Assembly: GCA_021647625.1 (NCBI GenBank)
Contig: JAKIUJ010000011.1
Span: forward strand, 1-42,236
From: Desulfobacula sp.
GTDB lineage: Bacteria > Desulfobacterota > Desulfobacteria > Desulfobacterales > Desulfobacteraceae
Length of the DNA: 42,236 nt
Reading direction: 5' to 3'
Shown here: positions 7,291 to 16,278 of the stretch, one piece after another
How the letters are laid out: every line of letters starts with the position of its first letter
How positions within the stretch are numbered: the first letter of the stretch is position 1
The notes under the pieces: generated by a model
What the model was told of the DNA's origin: nothing
The model's database searches: none
What the model saw: only the letters and a program-made list of their open reading frames with translations
Made by a program: the position numbers and the translations under genes

Positions 7291-8178
7291 ATGGTATCCA
7301 TTCCAAAAACTAAGTTCAATGATCTGTCTTTGGTCAGACAAGGCAAAGTCAGAGATATTTTTGATACGGATGATGCATTGCTCATGGTGACCACTGACAG
7401 GCTGTCTGCATTTGATGTTGTTCTTCCGGATGTTATCCCGGATAAGGGCAAAGTTTTAAATCAAATTTCCGTATTCTGGTTTAAGCAAATGGAAAGTATT
7501 GTAAAAAACCATATTATCACAACCGATCCAGGTGATTATCCCAAAGAGTTCCAATCCTATGCTGATGCTTTAAAAAAAAGGAGCATGCTGGTTAAAAAGG
7601 CTGAACCATTAATAATTGAATGCATTGTTCGCGGGTATATATCAGGATCAGGCTGGAGTTCTTACCAGAAAGATGGTCATGTTTGCGGAATTCAACTGCC
7701 AAAAGGACTCAAGGAATCAGATAAACTTGAAACTCCTTTGTTCACGCCTTCTACAAAAGCCGAAGTAGGAGACCACGATATTAACATCAGTTATGAAGAA
7801 GCCGTGAAGATAGTAGGAGAAAAAATCGCGTCAAAACTGAAGGATTTAAGCCTTGAAATCTATAAAAAAGGCGCTGAATTTGCACTCACAAAAGGAATCA
7901 TCATTGCCGATACAAAATTTGAATTCGGGTTACTGGATGGAGAGATTATTCTTATAGACGAAATTCTAACACCTGATTCTTCCCGATTCTGGCCTGCTGA
8001 CGATTATGAACCCGGAAGAGGGCAGAACAGTTTTGACAAACAATATGTCAGGGACTGGCTCATTGATTCAGGATGGGACAAGACATCGCCGGGACCCAAA
8101 TTACCCCAAGATGTTATTGAGACCACGTCAAACACCTATAAAGAGATCTATAAACGATTAACAGGTGAGAATGTCTGA
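7291..8178 (+). CDS. purC: Phosphoribosylaminoimidazole-succinocarboxamide synthase (SAICAR synthase)
   Basis: Ligates aspartate to CAIR with ATP in de novo purine synthesis. The 295 aa match the longer (about 300-aa) bacterial/yeast-like form. Motifs are GKVRDIFD (18-25) of the ATP site, TTDRLSAFDVVLPD, ECIVRGYISGSGW, GDHDINIS and the C-terminal DTKFEFGLLDG, with IDEILTPDSSRFW binding substrate. AAAGGAG precedes the ATG by about 6 bases. The stop overlaps the start of the ParB-like gene by 8 bp, so purC leads a three-gene overlapping unit. Confidence 0.96.
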   Translation: MVSIPKTKFNDLSLVRQGKVRDIFDTDDALLMVTTDRLSAFDVVLPDVIPDKGKVLNQISVFWFKQMESIVKNHIITTDPGDYPKEFQSYADALKKRSMLVKKAEPLIIECIVRGYISGSGWSSYQKDGHVCGIQLPKGLKESDKLETPLFTPSTKAEVGDHDINISYEEAVKIVGEKIASKLKDLSLEIYKKGAEFALTKGIIIADTKFEFGLLDGEIILIDEILTPDSSRFWPADDYEPGRGQNSFDKQYVRDWLIDSGWDKTSPGPKLPQDVIETTSNTYKEIYKRLTGENV

Positions 8179-9190
8179 ACGGCTTTATGAATTAAAGATA
8201 TCTGATGTCGACCTGACTGATATTGACCTGGCAGATGACCGATATCGGATATCTCATTCTCAAACTAATACAGCTTTGCTTGCTCAATCCATTCTTGAAA
8301 TTGGTCTGGTCAATCCAGTGGTTCTTTTATTGGTTCATGATAAACATATTATTATCAGTGGATTCAACAGGGTTAAAGCACACCTTTTAAATAAGGCCTT
8401 AACGATCACAGCAAGGGTGATAAATCCTGAGACATCTAAACAAAAAGCAATAGGATCGGGAGCTATAAAATCCGAAACTATATACATTGATTATCTTGTT
8501 TTGGCCATTGGTGCAGCTTGTTTTAAACACCAGCTATCCCAGGTTGAACTCATAAAAAGCTTGATTAAACTTTCCGTATTTATGGATGCAGGGCATATCG
8601 CTCACAAATCAGGCACTTTGTTTAATACCCAACTCAATCAAAAATATATTGATGAGTTGATTGCTATTGGGCAACTCCAACCGCAAGGTTTGGCTCTTCT
8701 TGAGTCAGGACACCTGTCAATTAAAGCTGCAAAAAAATTGTCCGTACTTAACGGTCCGGATGTTTTGGTATTTTTAATGCTTTTGGGCGCGGTAAAAGCA
8801 TCCACCAGTGTCCAATTGGAAATGATACTGTATTTAACGGAAATTTCCAAAAGAGACAAACTGTCTTTAAAAAGCGTTATTCAGTCCAGTGAAATTGAGA
8901 CTATTATAGATGATGAAAATATAGATCTTATTACAAAAACACAGCAGGTTCGTGACTGCATTTACCAACTGCGGTTTCCGGAACTTTTCAAAGCCCGCCA
9001 GGATGTTAAGCAAAAAATAAACTCACTTGGGCTAGGCCGTGCCGTAAAAATCGAACCTCCGCCAAATTTTGAAGCCCAGCAATTTACATTCTCCTTTACA
9101 GCAAAAACTTATAAACAATTTGTACGGCATTTTAATAAACTGACGACAGCAGTACAAGATCTCAAACTCAAAGATATTTTTAGCGCATGA
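8171..9190 (+). CDS. ParB/Spo0J N-terminal-domain-like protein (339 aa)
   Basis: The N-terminal ~95 residues resemble the ParB nucleotide-binding (Srx-like) fold. A short beta region (IDLADDRYRIS) and a helix ending ILEIGLVNPVVLL lead to HIIISGFNRVKAHL, in the place of the usual vVdGhrR motif. The middle has a ParB-like HTH region, with an ELIAIGQL...LSIKAAKKL pattern. The C terminus is unrecognised. The ATG at 8171 is preceded by AGGTGAG inside the end of purC. The stop overlaps the next ATG (ATGA). It is not next to parA or oriC-type genes, and the GERRxxA box is replaced by GFNRVKA, so a chromosome-partition role is unlikely. A DNA-binding or regulatory partner of the radical SAM gene is inference from coupling only. 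Confidence 0.75.
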   Translation: MSERLYELKISDVDLTDIDLADDRYRISHSQTNTALLAQSILEIGLVNPVVLLLVHDKHIIISGFNRVKAHLLNKALTITARVINPETSKQKAIGSGAIKSETIYIDYLVLAIGAACFKHQLSQVELIKSLIKLSVFMDAGHIAHKSGTLFNTQLNQKYIDELIAIGQLQPQGLALLESGHLSIKAAKKLSVLNGPDVLVFLMLLGAVKASTSVQLEMILYLTEISKRDKLSLKSVIQSSEIETIIDDENIDLITKTQQVRDCIYQLRFPELFKARQDVKQKINSLGLGRAVKIEPPPNFEAQQFTFSFTAKTYKQFVRHFNKLTTAVQDLKLKDIFSA

Positions 9191-10281
9191 AAATTAACAG
9201 GCTTTATATCGAGAAAACCATTGTTCACGATGATGAGATCAATTATCTGATTTCAAAAGTGGGTATAGATCCTGAGTTTGTATCGGATGCAACACCTGTT
9301 TATGAGTATATCAATGCGGCAATGGACCCCATATCAAGAGCTAAGCAAACCCTGTTTATCACCAACAACAAGGGCGCAGTCATTCGGGAATGCCCTGGGA
9401 CGACAAACTATACCTGTTGTGATTATACAATTTTGCATACAGGAACATTTTGCACCATGGATTGCTCATACTGTATTCTTCAAGCCTATTTCCATCCACC
9501 CGTGCTCCAATATTTTGCCGGATTGGATAGTCTTAAAAATGTATTGGAAGAAAAATTCAAATTAAACAAAACCTTTAGAATCGGGACGGGTGAATTTACC
9601 GATTCGCTGATCTGGGAAAAAATCAGTTTGACGCCTAAATTTTTGGTGGAAACCTTTTCAAAGCAGAACACTAGTGTTTTGGAATTGAAAACCAAAACAG
9701 TTAATATTAAATCTGTGTTAAATATTGATCACAACGGAAAAACGATTTTGGCCTGGTCATTGAACACACCCGACATTATCCATTCCCAGGAAATTGGGAC
9801 TGCATCTTTAACAGCACGGCTTGAGGCTGCAAAAAAAGCAGAATCAAAAGGATATCGTCTGGCATTTCATTTTGATCCATTGGTGATCTATCCGGATTGT
9901 GAAAACCAATATAAAAAAGTCATTGATCTTATTTTCGAGTATGTGAACCCTGGGAGCATTGTCTGGATCAGTATTGGAACATTCCGGTTCATGCCCAACT
10001 TAAAACAGGTGATTGAGCAACGCTTTGCTGATTCTACCATCTGCTATGGGGAATTTATTTTGGGGCTGGACAATAAGATGAGATATTTTAAACCCTTGAG
10101 AATTCAACTTTACAGGACCCTGGTTTCACATCTTAAAAATTACGCTCCTGATCTGCTGGTGTATTTTTGCATGGAAGATGAAGAGGTCTGGCAAAAAACC
10201 ATGGGATTTTTTCCTTCAAAAGAAGGTGAACTCGGTGCTCTGCTTGATGAGAGCGCATCAAAACATTGCAATTTAAACTAA
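9187..10281 (+). CDS. Spore-photoproduct-lyase-like radical SAM protein
   Basis: The 364-aa protein has the radical SAM cluster C89-x3-C93-x2-C96 (CTMDCSYC) followed by ILQAYFHPP, as in the SplB family. Further family features are GTGEFTDSL near 133-141, ELKTKT, the LAWSLNT strand and RLAFHFDPLV. In Bacillus spore photoproduct lyase the region after the first strand carries a catalytic Cys (Cys141). Here the equivalent stretch reads RIGTGEFTDS without Cys, so it may act on another substrate or use another H-atom donor. An extra CC pair at 77-78 precedes the motif. It starts by ATGA overlap with the ParB-like gene, implying co-translation. Nothing else in the window suggests sporulation. Confidence 0.82.
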   Translation: MKINRLYIEKTIVHDDEINYLISKVGIDPEFVSDATPVYEYINAAMDPISRAKQTLFITNNKGAVIRECPGTTNYTCCDYTILHTGTFCTMDCSYCILQAYFHPPVLQYFAGLDSLKNVLEEKFKLNKTFRIGTGEFTDSLIWEKISLTPKFLVETFSKQNTSVLELKTKTVNIKSVLNIDHNGKTILAWSLNTPDIIHSQEIGTASLTARLEAAKKAESKGYRLAFHFDPLVIYPDCENQYKKVIDLIFEYVNPGSIVWISIGTFRFMPNLKQVIEQRFADSTICYGEFILGLDNKMRYFKPLRIQLYRTLVSHLKNYAPDLLVYFCMEDEEVWQKTMGFFPSKEGELGALLDESASKHCNLN

Positions 10282-10308
10282 ATGTTTTGTTGAGATAAGG
10301 TATTTTAA

Positions 10309-11049
10309 GTGAAAAAAGTAATTTCCATTATATTATGGATGATGGGCAGCTTTTTTTTTCTTTTTTCATTTTGTCTGCTTGTTATCTGTTTATTTAGCTT
10401 GCCTAAACCAAAAACTTTTGCGGTCGCAAGAAACCTTTTTAAAATTCTTATCCGGATCATGGGAATAAAACTGGTTGTGAAGGGTCAAAAGAACATAGAT
10501 GCCGATAAAACCTATATAATGATGGGAAATCACCAAAGTTTATTTGATCTTTTTGTAATCCCTGCTGCTGTTCCTTTGTGTTTTACAGGTGTTGAAGCGG
10601 CATATCATTTTTCCATACCGGTATGGGGATATCTGATCCGAAAATGGGGCTGTATTCCCATTGAACGAAATAACCTTAAAAGTGCCATGAAAAGCCTTGA
10701 AAAAGCGCGACATATTCTTTTAACCGGAATGAATCTCTGCATCTTACCGGAAGGTCACAGAACATTAACCGGCAAGATGGGTGAGTTTAAAAAAGGTCCA
10801 TTTCATTTGGCCAAATCCGTTGGTGCGGATATCCTGCCCTTTGGTGTTAACGGACTTTTTGATTTCCATCCCAAGGGGTGTCTCGAGCTGAATCCGGGAC
10901 AGGTGACCGTCAAAATTGGCCGGCCGATTCCCTATAAAGAAATAAACGCCATATCTGTTGATGAAATTCGTCAACTCTGTTTTGAAAAAATCACACATTT
11001 AAGTTCTGATGGACTCGCAAAAACTCCATTCAAAGCTCCAGATGCCTAA
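10309..11049 (+). CDS. plsC: 1-acyl-sn-glycerol-3-phosphate acyltransferase
   Basis: Likely acylates lysophosphatidate to phosphatidate at the inner membrane. The 246 aa begin with a hydrophobic segment (about 4-30). They contain the catalytic NHQSLFD (His75, Asp80), the GCIPIERNN block with the phosphate-binding Arg, and LPEGHRT (147-152), a variant of FPEGTR. The GTG at 10309 is chosen because TAAGG lies 8 bases upstream and the hydrophobic segment starts at once. It follows the radical SAM gene by 27 bp and may be co-transcribed. Confidence 0.9.
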   Translation: MKKVISIILWMMGSFFFLFSFCLLVICLFSLPKPKTFAVARNLFKILIRIMGIKLVVKGQKNIDADKTYIMMGNHQSLFDLFVIPAAVPLCFTGVEAAYHFSIPVWGYLIRKWGCIPIERNNLKSAMKSLEKARHILLTGMNLCILPEGHRTLTGKMGEFKKGPFHLAKSVGADILPFGVNGLFDFHPKGCLELNPGQVTVKIGRPIPYKEINAISVDEIRQLCFEKITHLSSDGLAKTPFKAPDA

Positions 11050-11188
11050 GCACAAAAGTTTCGATATATAAGGCGTAAATTTTTTACAGGGATTCAACTC
11101 TACCCAATATTCATCTCTCCAACCTTAATCAATATGGTATTGATTTGTTCTTGATTTTATCATTTTTCCAATTTGCGAAATTTTGTTT

Positions 11189-11229
11189 AAAAAAGCCGGC
11201 CGTTCAGATAAAAATATCCAACCGGCCGG
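11189..11229 (-). terminator. Intrinsic terminator of the EF-G/tlyA/dxs/ispA/xse unit
   Basis: The inverted repeat CCGGCCG (11196-11202) and CGGCCGG (11223-11229) is followed on the minus strand by six T residues (A run at 11189-11194). A second hairpin, CCCGTT (11243-11248) with AACGGG (11256-11261), lies just upstream in minus-strand terms without a T tract. Confidence 0.7.
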
Positions 11230-11275
11230 AAATTGCTTTAATCCCGTTTCTTAGGAACGGGAATTAAATTAAGTG

Positions 11276-11385
11276 CCCATAATTAGCAGAAGTTTTTGTC
11301 GTATTCAAGGCGCGAGGAGGAAGCTAAACTAGCTATGTGCCCAATGAGAAACGCAGAAGACGGCGAAAAAAGCAATAATTATGGG
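11276..11385. repeat. 110-bp intergenic element with perfect 10-bp terminal inverted repeats
   Basis: CCCATAATTA (11276-11285) is the exact reverse complement of TAATTATGGG (11376-11385). The interior contains GGCGCGAGGAGGAAGCTAAA and a small palindrome AGCTA-AAC-TAGCT. No ORF is present. It fills most of the 358-bp gap between plsC and the EF-G-like gene and looks like a small non-autonomous or REP-type element. I see no second full copy in the window. Confidence 0.55.
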
Positions 11386-11407
11386 TAAGTTATTTAATGT
11401 ACGTTCC

Positions 11408-13483
11408 TTAGCTTGCTTCTTCTTTTTCAGCCTTAACTCTCTCAATTATTTTTTTGGACATATCACCGGGAACAACATCATATTGTTCAAATTCCATGGT
11501 AAACGTTCCTCTGCCTCCGGTCATGGAACCTAAATCCGGTGCATACCGAAGCATTTCCGACATGGGAACCAGTGCATTGATGATCTGTTTTTCATCTTCG
11601 GAATCCATTCCAAGCACTCTGCCGCGTCTGGAGTTAAGATCGCCCATGATATCACCGGTACTGTCTTCAGGGACTTTTACAGACACTTTCATAATGGGTT
11701 CAAGAAGAGTTGGTTTAGCATCAACCGCAGCATTTTTAAAGGCAATGCTTCCTGCCATTTTAAAGGCCATTTCAGATGAATCAACTGAGTGGTAAGATCC
11801 ATAGTCGACTGTAACCCGGAAATCCACACAGGGAAATCCTGCAAGGATGCCATTCTGGGAGGCTTCCCTGACACCGGTCTCAACAGCAGGGATATAATTT
11901 TTGGGTATAACACCGCCAACAATTTTATCCACAAATTCGAAACCTGAGCCGCTTTTAAGCGGTTCTAAAACGATCCAGCAATCGCCATACTGGCCATGCC
12001 CGCCGGATTGTTTTTTATGTTTACCCTGAACGCGGATTTTTTTCTTGAATGTTTCTCTATAGGCGACTTTAGGTGTTTCAATACTCATCCCCACATTAAA
12101 TTTGCGCTGGATTTTTTCAGCAGTAACTTCGATGTGGACAAGGCCTCTTCCTGAAAGAACGGTCTGCTTGGTTTCTTCATTTCTTTCCAGCATGAGTCCT
12201 GTATCTTCCTCAAGAATCTTTCTGACAGCCTCGTGAATTTTATCTTCATCACTTTTTTCTTTTGGAGAAATGGCAAAAGAGATAACCGGCGGCATGGGTT
12301 CGGGTGCCGGGATTCGGATCTCTTTTCCGCCTGTGAGTGTGTCTCCTGTGAGTGTATCTTTTAATTTAGCAACAGCAACTATAGATCCCGGAAGGGCGCT
12401 TGTTATTGTTTTTTGTTCTTTGCCTGCAATTTCAAGTAATTGTGAAAATCTTTCTTTTTTATCTTTTGTTGTATTAACAATATTGCCCTCTTTGCCAAGG
12501 GTTCCTGAGATCACGCGGAACAGGGAAAGTCTTCCTGCATAGGGATCAACAATGGTGTTAAAAACAAATCCGCAAAATTCCGCATCCGGATCAGGACTGA
12601 TAACGACTTCATTGCCATCGGCGTCCAGAGCTGTCCAATCCCCTCGATCCACCGGGGACGGCATGTAGTCATTAATAAAGTTGGGAATTAAATCGATACC
12701 AATCATTTTGGTAGCAGACGTACAGATCGCCGGATAAAATTCTGCATCAAGAACGCCTTGTCTAAAAGTAGCTTTAAGCTCATCCTCTGAGATTTCTTCT
12801 CCTTCAAGATATTTTTCAAGCAGATCATCATTGAGCTCAGCTACATTTTCAACAAATTCTTCTTTGGCCATTTCAATATCATCAGCCATGTCCGCCGGGA
12901 TATCTGTTTTACCCGGCTTTCCGTCGGCATCATATTCAAACGCCTGGCCGGTAATAACATTCACATAACCTTTAAAATCATCTTCAGATCCGATAGGGAA
13001 ACAAACAGGAACGATTTTCTTTTTTAACGCTGATTTGCATGCATCGGTACATGTTGCATAATCAGATCTTTCTCTATCAAGTTTGTTTACAATAACAAAC
13101 CCAGGTAAATTGTTTTCCAAAGCGCATGCTGCAGCCTCTTCAGTCATAGCAGAAGGGCCACCTACGCCATCGATAACAAATGCCATACAATCGGCAACTG
13201 GAAAACATGTTTTAGAAGCTGAGAAGAAGTTCTGATCACCAGGAGTATCCATCAAAGTAATTGTATGCTTGTTGTGCGTATACTTAATAAATGATGTGTT
13301 GATACTTTGTTGTTTCTTGGTCTCTTCAGGCTGGAAATCCATTATGGTGTTTCCCTCTTCAACCTTTCCAAGACGGTTGGTAACTCCGGCATTAAATAAC
13401 ATGGCCTCAGCAAGAGTAGTCTTGCCTGCACCTCCATGGCCAGCCAGAGCAACATTTCTCATGGTTTTAATGTCTTCGCTCAT
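11408..13483 (-). CDS. Elongation factor G-like translational GTPase (EF-G2/FusA-like)
   Basis: The 691 aa have EF-G architecture with G domain, domain II, III, IV (GHGQYGDCWI, near VVDFRVTVDYGSYH-type sequence) and V (RRGRVLGMD). G motifs are G1 GHGGAGKTT (15-23), G3 DTPGDQNF (79-86) and G4 NKLD (133-136). Canonical EF-G reads GHIDAGKTT and DTPGHVDF. The GHGGAGKT/DTPG-not-HVDF pattern marks the divergent EF-G-like subgroup whose role in translocation is unclear. Loss of the switch II His (replaced by Asp) could reduce ribosome-triggered hydrolysis; that is inference. The start at 13483 has AAAGGAG 6 bases upstream. tlyA lies 79 bp upstream on the same strand. Confidence 0.9.
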   Translation of the reverse strand: MSEDIKTMRNVALAGHGGAGKTTLAEAMLFNAGVTNRLGKVEEGNTIMDFQPEETKKQQSINTSFIKYTHNKHTITLMDTPGDQNFFSASKTCFPVADCMAFVIDGVGGPSAMTEEAAACALENNLPGFVIVNKLDRERSDYATCTDACKSALKKKIVPVCFPIGSEDDFKGYVNVITGQAFEYDADGKPGKTDIPADMADDIEMAKEEFVENVAELNDDLLEKYLEGEEISEDELKATFRQGVLDAEFYPAICTSATKMIGIDLIPNFINDYMPSPVDRGDWTALDADGNEVVISPDPDAEFCGFVFNTIVDPYAGRLSLFRVISGTLGKEGNIVNTTKDKKERFSQLLEIAGKEQKTITSALPGSIVAVAKLKDTLTGDTLTGGKEIRIPAPEPMPPVISFAISPKEKSDEDKIHEAVRKILEEDTGLMLERNEETKQTVLSGRGLVHIEVTAEKIQRKFNVGMSIETPKVAYRETFKKKIRVQGKHKKQSGGHGQYGDCWIVLEPLKSGSGFEFVDKIVGGVIPKNYIPAVETGVREASQNGILAGFPCVDFRVTVDYGSYHSVDSSEMAFKMAGSIAFKNAAVDAKPTLLEPIMKVSVKVPEDSTGDIMGDLNSRRGRVLGMDSEDEKQIINALVPMSEMLRYAPDLGSMTGGRGTFTMEFEQYDVVPGDMSKKIIERVKAEKEEAS

Positions 13484-13562
13484 TACAGCTCCTTTAAACA
13501 GTTAATAAAAAAGTTAATCTTAAATAATCAAATTTTAATAAAAATTCATAGTGTTATTTTTT

Positions 13563-14309
13563 TTAATTTTCTCTAAAATTTAAAGAAATTATAAACTCTT
13601 TGTTTCCTTTGGGGCCATAAATAGGAGAGGGGACAACCTGGTTTACCCGGTACCCCCGATTACTAAAGAATGCTTTCATATCTTCAATAACACTATTTCT
13701 GACTTCAAGATCCTTAACAACACCGCCCTTGCCAACATTTTTTTTGCCTGCTTCAAACTGTGGCTTGATCAAAGCAAGTACAAGTGTATCATCACGCATG
13801 AATTTTTCCGCTGCTGGAATAACAATTTTTAAAGAGATGAAAGATGTATCTGCCACGACAACATCCATTTTTTCATCAATTTGTTCGTATAACATATGCC
13901 GAATATTGGTTCTTTCAATCACTGTTACTCTTGGATCCTGGCGCAGGGACCAGTCAAGCTGACCATAACCTACATCAACTGCAAAAATTTTTTTTGCGCC
14001 ATATTGTAACAGGCAGTCTGTGAAACCACCCGTTGAAGCACCGATATCAAGGCATGTTGCATCCTTAACTGAAACGGGTAAGGTTTTCAGTGCCTGATCA
14101 AGCTTTAATCCCCCCCGGCTGACAAATGGATTGTCAGCCTGTTTAACGATGATATCGGCATCATTTGAAACCAGGGAACCGGCCTTATCAACCGGCATAT
14201 TATTAACAAGCACTTTACCGGCCATGATTAGCGCCTTGGCGCGTTCTCTGGATTTTACCAATCCCTTTTCAACAACAAGACAGTCTATCCTTGTCTTAGC
14301 CTTTGACAT
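13563..14309 (-). CDS. tlyA: TlyA-family rRNA methyltransferase (S4 + FtsJ-like domain)
   Basis: Probably a 2'-O-ribose rRNA methyltransferase; some homologues are called haemolysins. The N-terminal S4 RNA-binding domain reads RIDCLVVEKGLVKSRERAKA. It is followed by VSRGGLKLDQAL and the SAM-binding CLDIGASTGGFTDCLLQ, VDVGYGQLDW and DTSFISLK. I chose the ATG at 14309, giving 248 aa, because the S4 domain normally begins within ten residues. The frame is open further upstream to 14396, but that would translate the dxs 3' tandem repeat in another frame (NQRI repeats). A GTG at 14345 overlapping the dxs stop is an alternative. Confidence 0.9.
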   Translation of the reverse strand: MSKAKTRIDCLVVEKGLVKSRERAKALIMAGKVLVNNMPVDKAGSLVSNDADIIVKQADNPFVSRGGLKLDQALKTLPVSVKDATCLDIGASTGGFTDCLLQYGAKKIFAVDVGYGQLDWSLRQDPRVTVIERTNIRHMLYEQIDEKMDVVVADTSFISLKIVIPAAEKFMRDDTLVLALIKPQFEAGKKNVGKGGVVKDLEVRNSVIEDMKAFFSNRGYRVNQVVPSPIYGPKGNKEFIISLNFREN

Positions 14310-14337
14310 CTTAGCTTTTAAAGGTTTATTTTTGTGC

Positions 14338-16256
14338 TTATTCACTTGGTTTATCCGCTGGTTTATCCGCTGGTTTATCCGCTGGTTTATCAACAAAAGC
14401 CAAGGCTTGCGTCAAAATTTCATGGTGGTCAACACCATAATCTTTTCTCAAAATAGACTGGGGACCATGTTCAACAAACGTATCCTTGATTCCAATACGT
14501 TTAAGACAAAAATCTTTTACATTATTATCCATTAACATTTCAAGAACAGCCGAGCCAAATCCGCCATCCAGCACATGTTCCTCCACAGTGATGATCTTTT
14601 TTGTTTTTATAACATGTTCAATAATAAGATTTTTATCCAGAGGTTTAACAAATCGAGCATTAATCAATGAGGGATAGATCCCCTTTTCATTTAATGCAGC
14701 AACCGCTGTCAAAGTCTCATTGATTGAATTTCCTATGGCAATAATAAGAAGATCGCTTCCCTCAAAAACAAGCTCGCCTTTACCAATTTCAATGGGGCGC
14801 GGATTATCTTCAATTTCAACGCCAATCCCTGAACCTCTGGGGTAGCGGATGGCTGTAGGACCATTGTGATTGACAGCTGTAACGAACATTCTTGAAAGTT
14901 CATTTTCATCTTTGGGTGCCATGATCACCATATTCGGCATGCAGCGCAGATATGCAAAATCAAAAAGGCCGTGATGGGTCGGTCCGTCTTCGCCGACAAT
15001 ACCGCCACGATCAATGGCAAAAATTACCGGGTGGGCATCAATACAAACATCATGAAGAATCTGGTCAAAGGCCCTTTGTAAAAAAGTCGAATAAATGGCC
15101 ACAACAGGTTTAGCACCCTTTGAGGCTAAGCCTGCCGAAAAGGTAACCGCATGCTGTTCTGCAATCCCTACATCGAAAAAACGATCCGGAAATATTTTTG
15201 AAAATTCTGTCAGGCCTGTACCTTCCGGCATGGCCGCAGTGACGGCCACCAGGTTTTTATGGGTGTGCCCAAGTTTTACCATTAAAGAACCAAACACATC
15301 GGTATAGGATGGAAATTGGGAACACGTCCCATTGCTTTTTCCCGTATCTACAGCAAAGCTGCCGACCCCATGAAAATAAACCGGATTTTTTTCAGCTGGT
15401 TCATATCCTTTCCCTTTTTGGTGGTGACATGCAAAAGAACAGGTTCGGAAGGGTTTTTAATATTGCTTAAAATATCAATTAAGTGATCAAGGTTATGACC
15501 GTCAATGGGGCCGAAATAATCAAAATTAAACGCTTCAAACAGCATACCCGGAGTGATAAAGGTTTTAAATGATTCTTCAGAGCGTTTGGCAATATTGTAA
15601 ATATCTTCCCCGATTTTCGGTAATGATTTTAAAAACGCACCAAATTGATTTCTCATGGTCTGAAGATATTTGGCGGAAAAAGTCCGGCTCAAAAAAGAGG
15701 ATAGAGCACCCACATTTTGTGAAATAGACATATCATTATCATTGAGTATGACAATCAGGTTACGTTTTAAATCTCCGGTTTGATTTAATCCTTCATAGGC
15801 CAGTCCCGCTGTTAATGATCCGTCTCCGATAACAGAAATAACATCTGAGTCATCCTGATTTAAATTTTTGGCATAACAAATCCCTAAGCCTGCTGAAATT
15901 GAGGTTGATGAGTGACCAACCGTAAACCCGTCATAGGGACTTTCTTTGATTTTGGAAAACCCTGAGATCCCTTTGTGTTGTCTGAGTGTATCAAAGGCTG
16001 CATTTCGGCCTGTAATCAGTTTATGTGCATAAGACTGGTGTCCAACATCCCAGATGAGTGTATCTTTCGGCAGATCAAATACATAATGAATCGCCAGTGT
16101 CAGTTCGACAGCACCAAGGCTTGAGGCAAGATGCCCGCCATTTTTTGAAACAACATCAATTATCCTTTCTCGAATTTCAGACGCCAGCTTTGGTAACTGA
16201 TTTCTAGAAAGAGACTTGATGTCTTTTGATGTGTTAATTTGTTCAAGAAGGCTCAA
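14338..16256 (-). pseudogene. dxs: 1-deoxy-D-xylulose-5-phosphate synthase, interrupted by a one-base frameshift
   Basis: Makes DXP from pyruvate and glyceraldehyde-3-phosphate with thiamine diphosphate, the entry step of the MEP isoprenoid pathway. The N-terminal part (from TTG 16256, with AAGG upstream) has His42 in GGHLASSLG, VGHQSYAHK, GDGSLTAG (144-151) and NDNDMSIS. It runs into TTKKGKDMNQLKK where the family has KGKGYEPAEKNPVYFHG. The latter reading appears in the next frame from about 15410. The C-terminal part carries GEDGPTHHG and the transketolase C domain. One extra A in the AAA run (T run 15409-15411) restores one 639-aa protein of normal length. The C terminus ends in a DKPA tandem repeat. 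Whether the frameshift is real or a sequencing error cannot be told here. Confidence 0.92.
14347..14390. repeat. 12-bp tandem repeat at the dxs 3' end
   Basis: The unit TGGTTTATCCGC occurs three times (14347-14382) plus an 8-base partial copy. On the minus strand it encodes (DKPA)n at the Dxs C terminus and lies just upstream of the tlyA start. A 12-bp in-frame unit can expand or contract without breaking dxs. Confidence 0.9.
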
Positions 16257-16278
16257 AATAATTTAACCTTTTATTATG

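Noticed and set aside
8171-9190. Chromosome-partition ParB near a replication origin
   Set aside because: No parA, no parS-like 16-bp palindromes (TGTTTCACGTGAAACA type) and no gidA/gidB/dnaA neighbours; the key arginine box is altered.
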